Part shown: one piece after another, positions 34,780 to 43,392 of the stretch | Layout: the number at the start of each line of letters is the position of its first letter | How positions within the stretch are numbered: position 1 is the first letter of the stretch | The notes under the pieces: generated by a model | What the model was told of the DNA's origin: nothing | The model's database searches: none | Seen by the model: only the letters and a program-made list of their open reading frames with translations | Position numbers and translations under genes: made by a program | Source: JBHJHP01 sp042219825 | GTDB lineage: Bacteria; Bacteroidota; Bacteroidia; Bacteroidales; UBA5342 | Direction: 5' to 3' | DNA length: 64,000 nt | NCBI RefSeq assembly: GCF_042219825.1 | Contig: NZ_JBHJHQ010000002.1 | Span: 496,001-560,000, forward strand

Positions 34780-35748
34780 ATGGCATTTCCTGTAACACGA
34801 TTGAGAAGATTAAGAAAAACACCGGTGATAAGAGATTTGGTACGCGAAACCAAACTTACCCGGGATGATCTGATCATGCCTCTGTTTGTGAGGTATGGCA
34901 AAAACGTAAAGAACGAAATTGCATCCATGCCGGGCAATTACCAGATGTCGGTTGATGTGCTGACAGAAAGATGTAAGGAATTGTATGATAAAGGGGTAAA
35001 ATCTGTTTTACTGTTTGGTATTCCGGAACATAAGGATGAAACCGGCGAGGTCGCCTGTCATGATCACGGCATAGTGCAGCAGGCGGTTCATTCTATTAAA
35101 AAAGCGGTGCCTGATTTGTATGTGGTTGCTGACATCTGCAACTGTGAATACACAACACACGGGCACTGTGGAACACTGATAGACGGTGATGTGGATAACG
35201 ATTTCACCCTGGTGACCCTGGCAAAACAATCCGTATCACTTGTAAAAGCCGGTGTGGATATGGTAGCCCCAAGTGATATGATGGACGGCCGTGTAAAAGC
35301 CATTCGTGAAGCGCTGGATGCAGCGAATTTTCAGAATACACCCATCATGTCGTATTCGGTGAAGTTTGCTTCGGCCTACTATGGACCGTTCAGAGATGCT
35401 GCCGAAAGTGCACCGAAATTTGGTGACCGTAAAACCTATCAGATGGATCCTGCCAATCGCATGGAAGCCCTGCGTGAAGCGGAGCAGGATGTGATTGAGG
35501 GCGCTGATATCCTGATGGTTAAACCGGCATTGTCCTACCTCGATATTATCCGCGACGTTAAAAATAATTTCAATCTGCCTTTGGCAGCCTATAATGTGAG
35601 CGGTGAATTTTCAATGGTCAAAGCAGCGGCAGCCAATGGTTGGATTGATGAGGAAAAGCTGACCATGGAGATGCTGACCTCCATTAAACGGGCAGGTGCC
35701 GACATCATCATATCCTACTTTACACAGGACATCATTGAGAAACTGTAA
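34780..35748 (+). CDS. hemB: delta-aminolevulinic acid dehydratase (porphobilinogen synthase)
   Basis: Condenses two 5-aminolevulinate molecules to porphobilinogen. 322 residues from the ATG at 34780; an earlier in-frame ATG overlaps hemD and gives a non-conserved tail. Zinc-type ligands are present in DICNCEYTTHGHCG. The two active-site lysines are in SYSVKFASAYYGPFRDA and LMVKPALSYLDI. The zinc-cysteine type differs from the Mg-dependent enzymes that lack these cysteines. Confidence 0.96.
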   Translation: MAFPVTRLRRLRKTPVIRDLVRETKLTRDDLIMPLFVRYGKNVKNEIASMPGNYQMSVDVLTERCKELYDKGVKSVLLFGIPEHKDETGEVACHDHGIVQQAVHSIKKAVPDLYVVADICNCEYTTHGHCGTLIDGDVDNDFTLVTLAKQSVSLVKAGVDMVAPSDMMDGRVKAIREALDAANFQNTPIMSYSVKFASAYYGPFRDAAESAPKFGDRKTYQMDPANRMEALREAEQDVIEGADILMVKPALSYLDIIRDVKNNFNLPLAAYNVSGEFSMVKAAAANGWIDEEKLTMEMLTSIKRAGADIIISYFTQDIIEKL

Positions 35749-35775
35749 TTCAATCCGACGAAAAAACTGAAAACA

Positions 35776-37071
35776 ATGCAATTTGACAAAAGTATAACAG
35801 CATTTGAAAAGGCTCAGGAAGGCATGCCGGGCGGTGTAAATTCACCGGCAAGGGCCTTTAAAAGCGTAAAAAGCAATCCGGTATTTATCAGCAATGCCAA
35901 AGGATCCAAAATCACGGATATCGATGGTAACACCTACATTGATTATGTGGGATCGTGGGGCCCGATGATACTGGGTCATGCGTATGAACCGGTCATTGAG
36001 GCGGTGAAGGAAGCTGCGATGCGCGGTACAAGTTATGGCGCTCCGACTGAAATAGAGACCACCATGGCGGAACTGATAAAAGAGATGGTTCCGTCGGTGG
36101 AGATGATCCGGATGGTTAACTCAGGAACCGAGGCTACCATGAGTGCCCTACGCCTGGCGCGTGGCTATACCGGACGCAACCTGGTATTGAAATTCGAGGG
36201 CTGTTATCACGGTCACGGCGACAGTTTTCTGATTAAAGCAGGTTCAGGAGCGCTGACGCTGGGAACACCAGATTCACCCGGTATTACGCCCGGAACAGCA
36301 CGCGATACCCTGATGGCAGCCTACAACGATCTGGATGCTGTGGAGAAGGTATTTGCTGAAAAAGGAAAAGACATTGCCGCCGTTATCCTTGAACCTGTTA
36401 CCGGAAACATGGGTGTGATAAGGCCTAAAAAATCATTCGTTACCGGACTGAGAAATCTTTGTGATACGTACGGTGCTGTGCTGATTTTCGACGAGGTGAT
36501 GACAGGATTCCGCCTTTCGCGAAGTGGCGCACAGGGCATTTGTGGTATTAAACCCGATTTAACTACTTTCGGTAAAATTATCGGTGGTGGTCTGCCTGTA
36601 GGCGCCTACGGTGGAAAACGTGAGATCATGGAGCAACTTGCACCTCTTGGACCGGTATATCAGGCCGGAACACTGTCGGGAAATCCGCTGGCCATGACAG
36701 CTGGTTATGTCACGCTGAAAACACTCAATGACAAGACTGAACTGTATGAAGAACTGGAGAAAAAATCCGATCGTCTGGTGACCGGCTTCCGGAACAACCT
36801 TACAGAACTTGGAATTCCGGCGGTTATCAACAGGGTAGGATCCATGTTTACCGTGTTTTTTACACGCAATGAGGCGGTGAGCTCATTTGCCGATGTGCAG
36901 ACCTGCGATACCAGCCTGTTTGCGGACTATTTTAACGGTTCACTGCAGCAGGGCATCTATTATGCACCATCGCAGTTTGAGGCCGTTTTTGTGTCTATGG
37001 CGCACAGTGACGAGGATATTGAGATGACTATAAAAAAGAATTTTGAGGTTATGAAAGGCCTGAAAAAATAA
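35776..37071 (+). CDS. hemL: glutamate-1-semialdehyde 2,1-aminomutase
   Basis: PLP enzyme that turns glutamate-1-semialdehyde into 5-aminolevulinate. The 431 residues are of normal length. Motifs: MPGGVNSPARAF at the start, NSGTEATMSALRLARG, EGCYHGHGDSFL, LIFDEVMTGFRLS, and the PLP lysine in DLTTFGKIIGGGLPVGAYGG. It sits 27 bp after hemB. Although its reaction comes second in the pathway, gene order here is not pathway order. Confidence 0.96.
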   Translation: MQFDKSITAFEKAQEGMPGGVNSPARAFKSVKSNPVFISNAKGSKITDIDGNTYIDYVGSWGPMILGHAYEPVIEAVKEAAMRGTSYGAPTEIETTMAELIKEMVPSVEMIRMVNSGTEATMSALRLARGYTGRNLVLKFEGCYHGHGDSFLIKAGSGALTLGTPDSPGITPGTARDTLMAAYNDLDAVEKVFAEKGKDIAAVILEPVTGNMGVIRPKKSFVTGLRNLCDTYGAVLIFDEVMTGFRLSRSGAQGICGIKPDLTTFGKIIGGGLPVGAYGGKREIMEQLAPLGPVYQAGTLSGNPLAMTAGYVTLKTLNDKTELYEELEKKSDRLVTGFRNNLTELGIPAVINRVGSMFTVFFTRNEAVSSFADVQTCDTSLFADYFNGSLQQGIYYAPSQFEAVFVSMAHSDEDIEMTIKKNFEVMKGLKK

Positions 37072-37076
37072 GATAT

Positions 37077-38108
37077 ATGGATAAACCATTGTTGCTGAAA
37101 ACCCTTCACGGAGAATATACCGAACGTCCGCCAATCTGGTTCATGCGACAGGCCGGCCGTGTTTTACCGTCCTACCTGACATTAAAAGAAAAATATTCGT
37201 TCTGGCAGATGATGAAAGATCCGGAACTGGCGGCTAAAGTCACACTGTTACCGGTAGAAGACCTGAAAGTGGATGCAGCCATCCTGTTCTCCGATATCCT
37301 GGTGATCCCGTATGCCATGGGGATGGGATTGGACTTTACAGATGACGGGCCGCAGTTTGATGAAGCACTGATACAAAAAGCAGATCCGCTGGCAGCATTA
37401 CATCCTGATCCGGAAAAGTTGCAGTACATCTACAATGCCATTGATCAGATCATTGAAACCAAACCGGCATCAATTCCACTGATCGGGTTTTGCGGCGGTC
37501 CGCTGACGGTTTTATGTTATATGCTGGAAGGGCTGAGCAGCAAGACAGGTTTTGCCAGTGCTGTAAAATTCATTTATGAAAATAAAGCCACCACAAAAAA
37601 GCTGGTGGACGCCATAAAAGATCTCACCATAATTTATGCCCGCAACCAGGTAAAACATGGCATCAGTGCATTTCAGCTGTTTGAGACGCATGCCGGCCTG
37701 ATACCGTTCAACTTGTATAAGGAGCTGTTCTTACCCATGGTCAGGGAGGTGGCAGCAGAACTTAGGCAGCTGAACATTCCGTTCATCTATTTCCCAAAAG
37801 ATGTGGGATCAGGCATAAAAGAGATCACCCCGGATTATTGCGATTTTCTGAGCATCGACTGGCAGACGCCGATTAAAACGGCACGCGAACTGGTTCATCC
37901 TGAAATTGGATTGCAGGGGAACATTGATCCGCGCATGTTGTTTGGCAGTGAGGATGAAATCGTGAAGGTGCTGGAAGAATATGTGCTATTTGGCCGGGAG
38001 AACCAGAACTGGATTTGTAACCTGGGGCACGGGTTTATTCCGGGAATACCGTATGAGAAGATAAAATTTATGACAGACTGGCTGCGCAATGCAGACTGGA
38101 GGAGATAG
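37077..38108 (+). CDS. hemE: uroporphyrinogen decarboxylase
   Basis: Decarboxylates uroporphyrinogen III to coproporphyrinogen III. 343 residues with the N-terminal signature PPIWFMRQAGRVLPSY, ILFSDILVIPYAMGMGL, GFCGGPLTVLCYMLEG, and a C-terminal LGHGFIPGIP. It begins 5 bp after hemL and is followed 3 bp later by hemN, so translation is closely coupled. Confidence 0.96.
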   Translation: MDKPLLLKTLHGEYTERPPIWFMRQAGRVLPSYLTLKEKYSFWQMMKDPELAAKVTLLPVEDLKVDAAILFSDILVIPYAMGMGLDFTDDGPQFDEALIQKADPLAALHPDPEKLQYIYNAIDQIIETKPASIPLIGFCGGPLTVLCYMLEGLSSKTGFASAVKFIYENKATTKKLVDAIKDLTIIYARNQVKHGISAFQLFETHAGLIPFNLYKELFLPMVREVAAELRQLNIPFIYFPKDVGSGIKEITPDYCDFLSIDWQTPIKTARELVHPEIGLQGNIDPRMLFGSEDEIVKVLEEYVLFGRENQNWICNLGHGFIPGIPYEKIKFMTDWLRNADWRR

Positions 38109-38111
38109 AAG

Positions 38112-39491
38112 ATGAAAGAGATAAGTGAATTAATTGAAAAATATAACGCACCGGTACCACGCTATACCAGCTATCCCCCGGCAAACTTTTTTAACGATGC
38201 GGTGGGCGAAACGGAATATGTTAAAATGATTGAGCAGTCAGATGCCGATAAAAGCAACCTGATTGCCTTTTATATTCATGTGCCGTTTTGTAAAAAAATC
38301 TGTTTTTACTGCGGCTGTAACGCCTGTACCATCCGGAACGATGATGCCGTGGATGACTATTTCACGACGCTTCACAAGGAGATAGACAACATTATTGCAC
38401 AGCTGGATAAAAACCGCAAAATATCACAGATACATTTTGGCGGTGGTACGCCTAATGCGGTCGACGTAAGTTACCTGACGGAGATAACCGGTAAGCTGCT
38501 GGGGCAGTTTCAAGCCATTGAAAAACCGGAAATTGCCATTGAATGCAATCCGGCATACCTCGACAATACCTACATTCAAAAGCTGGTAGCGGCAGGTTTT
38601 AACCGTTTCAGTCTGGGTATTCAGGATTTTGATACAGAGGTATTGAAGACGGTGAACCGTCAACCATCGGCTGTTCCGGTTGAGGAGCTGGTGACATATA
38701 TCAAGTCGCTGTCTCCCGGAATTTCGGTTAACCTGGATTTTATTTACGGCCTGCCGGGACAAACTGTGGAAAGCTTTACTGAAACCATCAGAAAAGCAGC
38801 GGCTATTCGTCCGGATCGCCTCGTCACATTTTCATATGCCCATGTGCCATGGATGAAAAAACATCAGCAGATACTGGAGAAAAAGGGCCTGCCGGGACCC
38901 GGTGAAAAGATGGATATGTTTCTGGGTTCACGCGATATTTTGCTGGAAGCCGGTTACAAGGCTATCGGTCTGGATCATTATGTGTTGCCTGAAGATGAAC
39001 TGAATACGGCACTTGAAAATAACATGCTGCACCGCAATTTTCAGGGTTACTGTACCAAACGGACTACAGGACAGGTTTATGCCTTCGGTGTGTCGGCCAT
39101 CAGTCAGCTGGAGAATGGCTACACCCAGAACGTTAAGGAAATTAAACAGTATAAAGAACTGATAGAAAACGGGAAACTTCCGGTTGAGAAAGGATATGAA
39201 CTCACAGATAATGAGGCGATTGTGCGCGATGTGATTACGCAGGTGATGTGTAACGATGAGTTTGACATGAATGCATTTTCAGCACAATATGGCATTTCAC
39301 CGGATCAATTCCTGGAGATCACAGGGTTTAAGGAAGAGCGTTTATCCGAAATGATCAGCGACGGATTAATTCAATACGGCGATCACAGGCTGCAGGTGAA
39401 CGAAAGTGGAAAACTGTTTATCCGTAATCTGGCGGTACTGTTTGATCCGGCCTATAAAAGCAAACCCATGCAATATTCAAAAACGGTATAA
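38112..39491 (+). CDS. hemN: oxygen-independent coproporphyrinogen III oxidase (radical SAM)
   Basis: Converts coproporphyrinogen III to protoporphyrinogen IX without oxygen. 459 residues, close to the HemN norm. The radical-SAM motif is in YIHVPFCKKICFYCGCNAC (Cys-xxx-Cys-xx-Cys plus the extra cysteine of true HemN), followed by IHFGGGTPN. The N-terminal PVPRYTSYPPA and the C-terminal HemN_C domain (LFADxxxx-like) support real HemN rather than HemW. Its pairing with hemF in one cluster implies use under low oxygen. Confidence 0.95.
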   Translation: MKEISELIEKYNAPVPRYTSYPPANFFNDAVGETEYVKMIEQSDADKSNLIAFYIHVPFCKKICFYCGCNACTIRNDDAVDDYFTTLHKEIDNIIAQLDKNRKISQIHFGGGTPNAVDVSYLTEITGKLLGQFQAIEKPEIAIECNPAYLDNTYIQKLVAAGFNRFSLGIQDFDTEVLKTVNRQPSAVPVEELVTYIKSLSPGISVNLDFIYGLPGQTVESFTETIRKAAAIRPDRLVTFSYAHVPWMKKHQQILEKKGLPGPGEKMDMFLGSRDILLEAGYKAIGLDHYVLPEDELNTALENNMLHRNFQGYCTKRTTGQVYAFGVSAISQLENGYTQNVKEIKQYKELIENGKLPVEKGYELTDNEAIVRDVITQVMCNDEFDMNAFSAQYGISPDQFLEITGFKEERLSEMISDGLIQYGDHRLQVNESGKLFIRNLAVLFDPAYKSKPMQYSKTV

Positions 39492-39492
39492 T

Positions 39493-40863
39493 ATGGATAA
39501 AAGCAAATCTTCATACGCAGTAATTGGCGGCGGACTGACTGGTCTGACGCTGGCTTTTTACCTTAAAAAATACGGTAAGGACGTCACCGTTCTGGAACGC
39601 GATGTGCGTGTTGGTGGTGTGATCAACAGTGTGAATGAAGATGGATTTTTGTTCGAGACCGGGCCGAGTACGGGTGTGATTGGTGCACCGGAGCTGGTCC
39701 TGTTGTTTGATGAATTGAAAGATAAAATAGAGGTGGAGACGGCGAATGCAGAGTCTAAAAACCGCTGGATCTGGAAAAACGGTAAATGGCATGCCTTGCC
39801 TTCCGGTCTCGGTTCAGCCATAGCCACACCGCTGTTTTCCATGCTGGATAAATTCAGGATACTGGGTGAACCGTTTCGCAAGCCCGGAACCAATCCCGAT
39901 GAAACGGTAGCTGACATGGTGCTGCACCGTCTGGGCCGCAGTTACCTTGATTATGCCGTCGATCCGTTTGTTTCGGGTATTTATGCCGGTGATCCGCACA
40001 AACTGGTCACACGTTTTGCCTTACCGAAACTCTACCGCCTGGAGCAGGATTACGGCAGTTTCATTAAAGGCTCCATGGCAAAACATAAGCTGCCAAAAAC
40101 AGAGCTTGAAAAAAGGGTGTCCCGCGAGGTATTTTCCATTAAAGGCGGACTGAAAGAGCTGATTAAAGCACTGGCCGAAGCCATCGGACAGGACAACATA
40201 CTAACCGGATGTAAGGATTTAAGTGTACAGCCGGATACCGAAAAATACACCATCACCTTCACAAATGGCGAAGGGAAGAAGGTGAAAAGGACATATCACC
40301 AGGTGATCACCACGGTTTCAGGCAATAACCTGCCGGACCTGTTGCCTTTTGTGGAAGCAGCTACTATGAAGGATTTGTCGAATGCCCGCTATGCCAAAGT
40401 GGTTCAGGCTATTGCCGGATTCAATGCCTGGAAGGGGATCAAACTGAATGCCTTTGGTGGACTGATCCCGTCGAAAGAAAAACGCAATGCCCTGGGCATC
40501 CTGTTTCCGTCGTCTATTTTTGCCGGAAGAGCACCCGAAGGTGGCGCTGTGATTTCACTATTCATGGGTGGATCGCGCAAACCCGAAATGGTGGATATGT
40601 CCGACGAAGAGATTAAAGAAATTGTGCTGAAAGAGATACGCGAAACACTGCAGTGCAGTGAAAAACCGGATCTTTTGAACATATACCGGTATCACCATGC
40701 CATACCGCAGTACGAAGCCAGCACGGCGCAACGTCTGGAAGCAATAGAGACCGTACAGCAGCAGTATCCGGGACTGATCCTGGCCGGAAACATACACGAT
40801 GGCATTGGGATGGCCGACCGCGTAAAGCAGGCCACAAATTTAGCATTGAACCTTAAAGACTGA
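39493..40863 (+). CDS. hemG: FAD-dependent protoporphyrinogen oxidase (HemG/HemY type)
   Basis: Oxidises protoporphyrinogen IX to protoporphyrin IX, or coproporphyrinogen in related enzymes. 456 residues from the ATG at 39493; earlier in-frame codons lie within hemN. The FAD-binding Rossmann motif is AVIGGGLTGLTLAFYLKK, followed by VTVLERDVRVGGVINS. Later motifs: VDPFVSGIYAGDP and LAGNIHDGIGMADRV at the C-terminus. It starts 1 bp after hemN. The presence of a ferrochelatase and hemF supports the protoporphyrin branch. Confidence 0.92.
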   Translation: MDKSKSSYAVIGGGLTGLTLAFYLKKYGKDVTVLERDVRVGGVINSVNEDGFLFETGPSTGVIGAPELVLLFDELKDKIEVETANAESKNRWIWKNGKWHALPSGLGSAIATPLFSMLDKFRILGEPFRKPGTNPDETVADMVLHRLGRSYLDYAVDPFVSGIYAGDPHKLVTRFALPKLYRLEQDYGSFIKGSMAKHKLPKTELEKRVSREVFSIKGGLKELIKALAEAIGQDNILTGCKDLSVQPDTEKYTITFTNGEGKKVKRTYHQVITTVSGNNLPDLLPFVEAATMKDLSNARYAKVVQAIAGFNAWKGIKLNAFGGLIPSKEKRNALGILFPSSIFAGRAPEGGAVISLFMGGSRKPEMVDMSDEEIKEIVLKEIRETLQCSEKPDLLNIYRYHHAIPQYEASTAQRLEAIETVQQQYPGLILAGNIHDGIGMADRVKQATNLALNLKD

Positions 40864-40904
40864 TCCGGGTTATAATTGGTGAATGTTTTTAAACTCTCCA
40901 TACT

Positions 40905-41807
40905 TTGAAAAACGGTGAAAAGATAAAAGAGGTGTACCGGATGTTGCACCATAACATCTGCAGTGTTTTGGAAGAGGCTGACGGAAAAGGTGTTTTTGAG
41001 GACCATCCGTGGGAAAAGGAAGTTGGTTCAGGCCTCACCTGTGTGATGGAAGGTGGTAACATTATTGAAAAAGCCGGGGTCAACTTTTCGTACGTAACCG
41101 GGCCGGTGACCGAAACCATGAAATCGCTGTTCCATCAGGAAGCCGAAACATTTCTGGCGACCGGCATCTCATCCATCATTCATGCTTCCAATCCCTTTGT
41201 TCCAACCATACACATGAACGTACGCTATTTTGCCCTCGATGACAAGGCAGAATGGTTCGGTGGCGGCATCGATCTTACCCCCATGTATGTTGATCCGGAG
41301 GAAGCAGCATGGTTTCACAACGAAATAAAGGCAGTCTGCGATAAATATAATCCGCGTTATTATCCTGATTTTAAGAAATGGGCAGACGACTATTTTTTTC
41401 TGCCTCACCGCGATGAGACACGGGGAATCGGGGGCATATTTTTCGATCACCAGTCGCCCGATCAGAACAACGACCTGGATGACTGGCTAAAATTTACCTC
41501 CGATCTGGCTAAACTTTATCCGCATATGTATGCTGAACTGATGGCAAAGGATGGTTCAAAACCGTTCGGTGCTGAACAGAAAAAGTGGCAGAAACTCCGC
41601 AGAGGACGCTATGTGGAGTTCAACCTGATGTACGATCGGGGCACAAGGTTCGGACTGGCCAGTCAGGGCAACATCGAATCCATCCTGGTCAGCATGCCTC
41701 CCGAGGTGGACTGGGACTTTAATGTTCAGCTGCAACCCGGCTCGGAAGAGGAAAAAACGGTGGGTTTTCTGAAGAAGGGAATAGAGTGGACGAATTTAAA
41801 GACATAA
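40905..41807 (+). CDS. hemF: oxygen-dependent coproporphyrinogen III oxidase
   Basis: Oxidative decarboxylation of coproporphyrinogen III with O2. The 300 residues include FALDDKAEWFGGGIDLTPMY, DYFFLPHRDETRGIGGIFFDHQ and RGRYVEFNLMYDRGTRFGL, all HemF signatures. The start is uncertain: TTG at 40905 is the first codon available after an in-frame stop at 40890 and keeps the N-terminal helix; the next ATG is at 40941. The stop codon TAA (41805-41807) falls inside a heptad repeat array, so the last few codons may be affected by repeat expansion. Confidence 0.93.
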   Translation: MKNGEKIKEVYRMLHHNICSVLEEADGKGVFEDHPWEKEVGSGLTCVMEGGNIIEKAGVNFSYVTGPVTETMKSLFHQEAETFLATGISSIIHASNPFVPTIHMNVRYFALDDKAEWFGGGIDLTPMYVDPEEAAWFHNEIKAVCDKYNPRYYPDFKKWADDYFFLPHRDETRGIGGIFFDHQSPDQNNDLDDWLKFTSDLAKLYPHMYAELMAKDGSKPFGAEQKKWQKLRRGRYVEFNLMYDRGTRFGLASQGNIESILVSMPPEVDWDFNVQLQPGSEEEKTVGFLKKGIEWTNLKT

Positions 41808-41831
41808 GACGCAAGACACAAGACGCAAGAT
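41800..41831 (+). repeat. AAGACRY heptad microsatellite at the hemF stop
   Basis: Four to five 7-bp units of the type AGACATA, AGACGCA, AGACACA follow each other. The first includes the hemF stop codon. The same heptad family forms arrays at 46604-46665 and 59579-59676. Confidence 0.7.
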
Positions 41832-41845
41832 TTGCGATCATGACA

Positions 41846-42036
41846 TCCTCCTGGGTTACTGAGTAGTCCTGATTTGGCAGGACGATACAGTAATAAAATG
41901 ACTCTGAAAGGGTCACATATTTGTAGCCCGGGGTAAATGAGCGAAGCGAATGCCACCCCGGGAATTGAATGCAATGTTTATCAAGGCCGGGGAATGTGAT
42001 CGCAAATGAAATAAAGACGAGGCACGGCCGCATATA
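41846..42036 (+). repeat. dispersed hairpin-rich repeat, copy A
   Basis: Begins TCCTCCTGGGTTACTGAGTA and ends CACGGCCGCATATAA. It contains a TGACTCTGAAAGGGTCA-type palindrome, a hairpin with GCCCGGGGT / ACCCCGGG arms, then CAAGGCCGG. Closely related copies lie at 45037-45170, 47608-47799 and 47999-48136. Frames across it are not real genes. The rest of this 500-bp gap holds GCGAATT-type short repeats (about 42040-42070). Confidence 0.75.
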
Positions 42037-42130
42037 ATTACGAATTGCGAATTTGAAATTGCGAATTGAGCTTTTTTTGTAAGCATTTGAATTAAAGTTG
42101 GTAATTTGCATTATTGAAGCTGTTAGCGTG

Positions 42131-42184
42131 TCCTCCTTTGGAAAAGGAGGTGGCTTCGGATCATTGGATCCGAAGACGGAGGAT
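42131..42184 (+). repeat. REP-like hairpin element
   Basis: TCCTCCTTT and AAAGGAGG pair around a 3-nt loop; then GTGG and a second hairpin with 9-bp arms CTTCGGATC / GATCCGAAG; then GACGGAGGAT, whose GGAGGA mirrors the opening TCCTCC. Other copies: 10482-10528 (minus strand) and perhaps 305-352. Confidence 0.7.
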
Positions 42185-42254
42185 TTTATTTGAAGGATGT
42201 AAAATATGACATACCAAGGCCAATTATCAATAGCTCCGGTATCGAATTACCGAC

Positions 42255-42310
42255 GTAGTGCGGACACTACGCCCAACGATGGATATTGATTTTAACACAA
42301 TCACATCATG
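42255..42310 (+). repeat. hairpin and flank upstream of hemH, shared with 47821-47840 and 48183-48220
   Basis: GTAGTG-CGGA-CACTAC (42255-42270) is a small hairpin whose longer form, ACGTAGTGT-GG-ACACTACGT, occurs at 47821-47840. The following bases up to the hemH ATG resemble 48183-48220, which also end in AATCACATCAT. So part of the hemH upstream region is repeat-derived. Confidence 0.55.
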
Positions 42311-43321
42311 AAACATAAAAAAACTGCACTGCTCATTGTAAACCTGGGAACGCCGGACAACCCGGACAGGGCCAGCGTGCGCCGTTACCTTACCGAATTT
42401 CTGAACGACCGCCGTGTAATCGATATTCCATGGCTGCTGCAGAAAATGCTGGTTAACCTTATCATCATTCCGTTTCGCGTAAAAAACTCCACCCGCTTGT
42501 ACCAGCGCCTTTGGACCGACGAAGGCTCACCTTTGCTCATCAACCTGATGAAGCTGGCTGTGAAGGTACAGAAACTGAAAGGAGAGGAGGTGCAGGTATT
42601 TGCAGCCATGCGCTATGGCAAACCGGCCCTGACCAAAGTGCTGAACGAAATTCACGATAAGGACTTTAACGAGATCATCGTCTTTCCGCTCTTCCCGCAA
42701 TATGCTTCTTCCACCACCGGTTCCATTTTCGACCTGGTGTTTACCGAAGCCAAAAAATGGCAGGCCATGCCCGGCATCCGTTTTATAGATCAGTATTACG
42801 ATCATCCGGCATTTGTCGATGCCTTTTCCAAACGCATTGCATCTTACGAACCGGAGAAATACGACCATGTCATCTTTTCGTATCACGGCTTGCCTGAACG
42901 GCAGATCAACAAGATCCATCCGCAATACCAGTGTGCTGAATGCGACTGTGTCAACAATTTTCCGGAACAGGGTACCTATTGCTACAAAGCCACCTGCTAC
43001 CAGACTACGCGTTTGCTGGCCAAAGCGGCCGGATTAAAAAGCGACCGGTATTCCGTTGGTTTTCAGTCCCGCTTATCCAAAAACTGGCTGAATCCCTTTA
43101 CCGATGAGCTCATCAAACAAAAGGCTAAGGAAGGTGCGAAAAACATCTTAATCACGGCACCATCGTTTGTGGCGGACTGCCTGGAAACCTTTGTGGAACT
43201 GGAAGTAGAATACCAGGACCTGTTTAAGGAACATGGCGGCGAAAAACTCACCCTGGTGCACAGTCTGAACGACACCGATGACTGGGCGAAGGCCATTGTG
43301 GAGATTGTGGAGAATACATGA
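42308..43321 (+). CDS. hemH: ferrochelatase
   Basis: Inserts Fe2+ into the porphyrin ring, the last step of heme synthesis. The 337 residues show LLIVNLGTPDNPDRASVRRY at the start, RYGKPAL, VFPLFPQYASSTTGS, the catalytic histidine in FSYHGLPERQ and the glutamate in SFVADCLETFVELE. A cysteine-rich stretch (CAECDCVN, then CYKATC) may bind an Fe-S cluster. It is separated from hemF by 500 bp of repeat-filled sequence, so it may have its own promoter. A deleted copy of its 3' end lies at 44680-44770. Confidence 0.95.
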   Translation: MKHKKTALLIVNLGTPDNPDRASVRRYLTEFLNDRRVIDIPWLLQKMLVNLIIIPFRVKNSTRLYQRLWTDEGSPLLINLMKLAVKVQKLKGEEVQVFAAMRYGKPALTKVLNEIHDKDFNEIIVFPLFPQYASSTTGSIFDLVFTEAKKWQAMPGIRFIDQYYDHPAFVDAFSKRIASYEPEKYDHVIFSYHGLPERQINKIHPQYQCAECDCVNNFPEQGTYCYKATCYQTTRLLAKAAGLKSDRYSVGFQSRLSKNWLNPFTDELIKQKAKEGAKNILITAPSFVADCLETFVELEVEYQDLFKEHGGEKLTLVHSLNDTDDWAKAIVEIVENT

Positions 43322-43392
43322 GGGGCATTGATATATATTGTCCTTTATAAGCGGCCTGTTAAGTATATCTATAATGTTTGTCCGGGTTTAAA

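Noticed and set aside
41719..42111. Minus-strand frames after hemF
   Set aside because: They cover the hemF 3' end, repeat copy A and short GCGAATT repeats, with no family resemblance.
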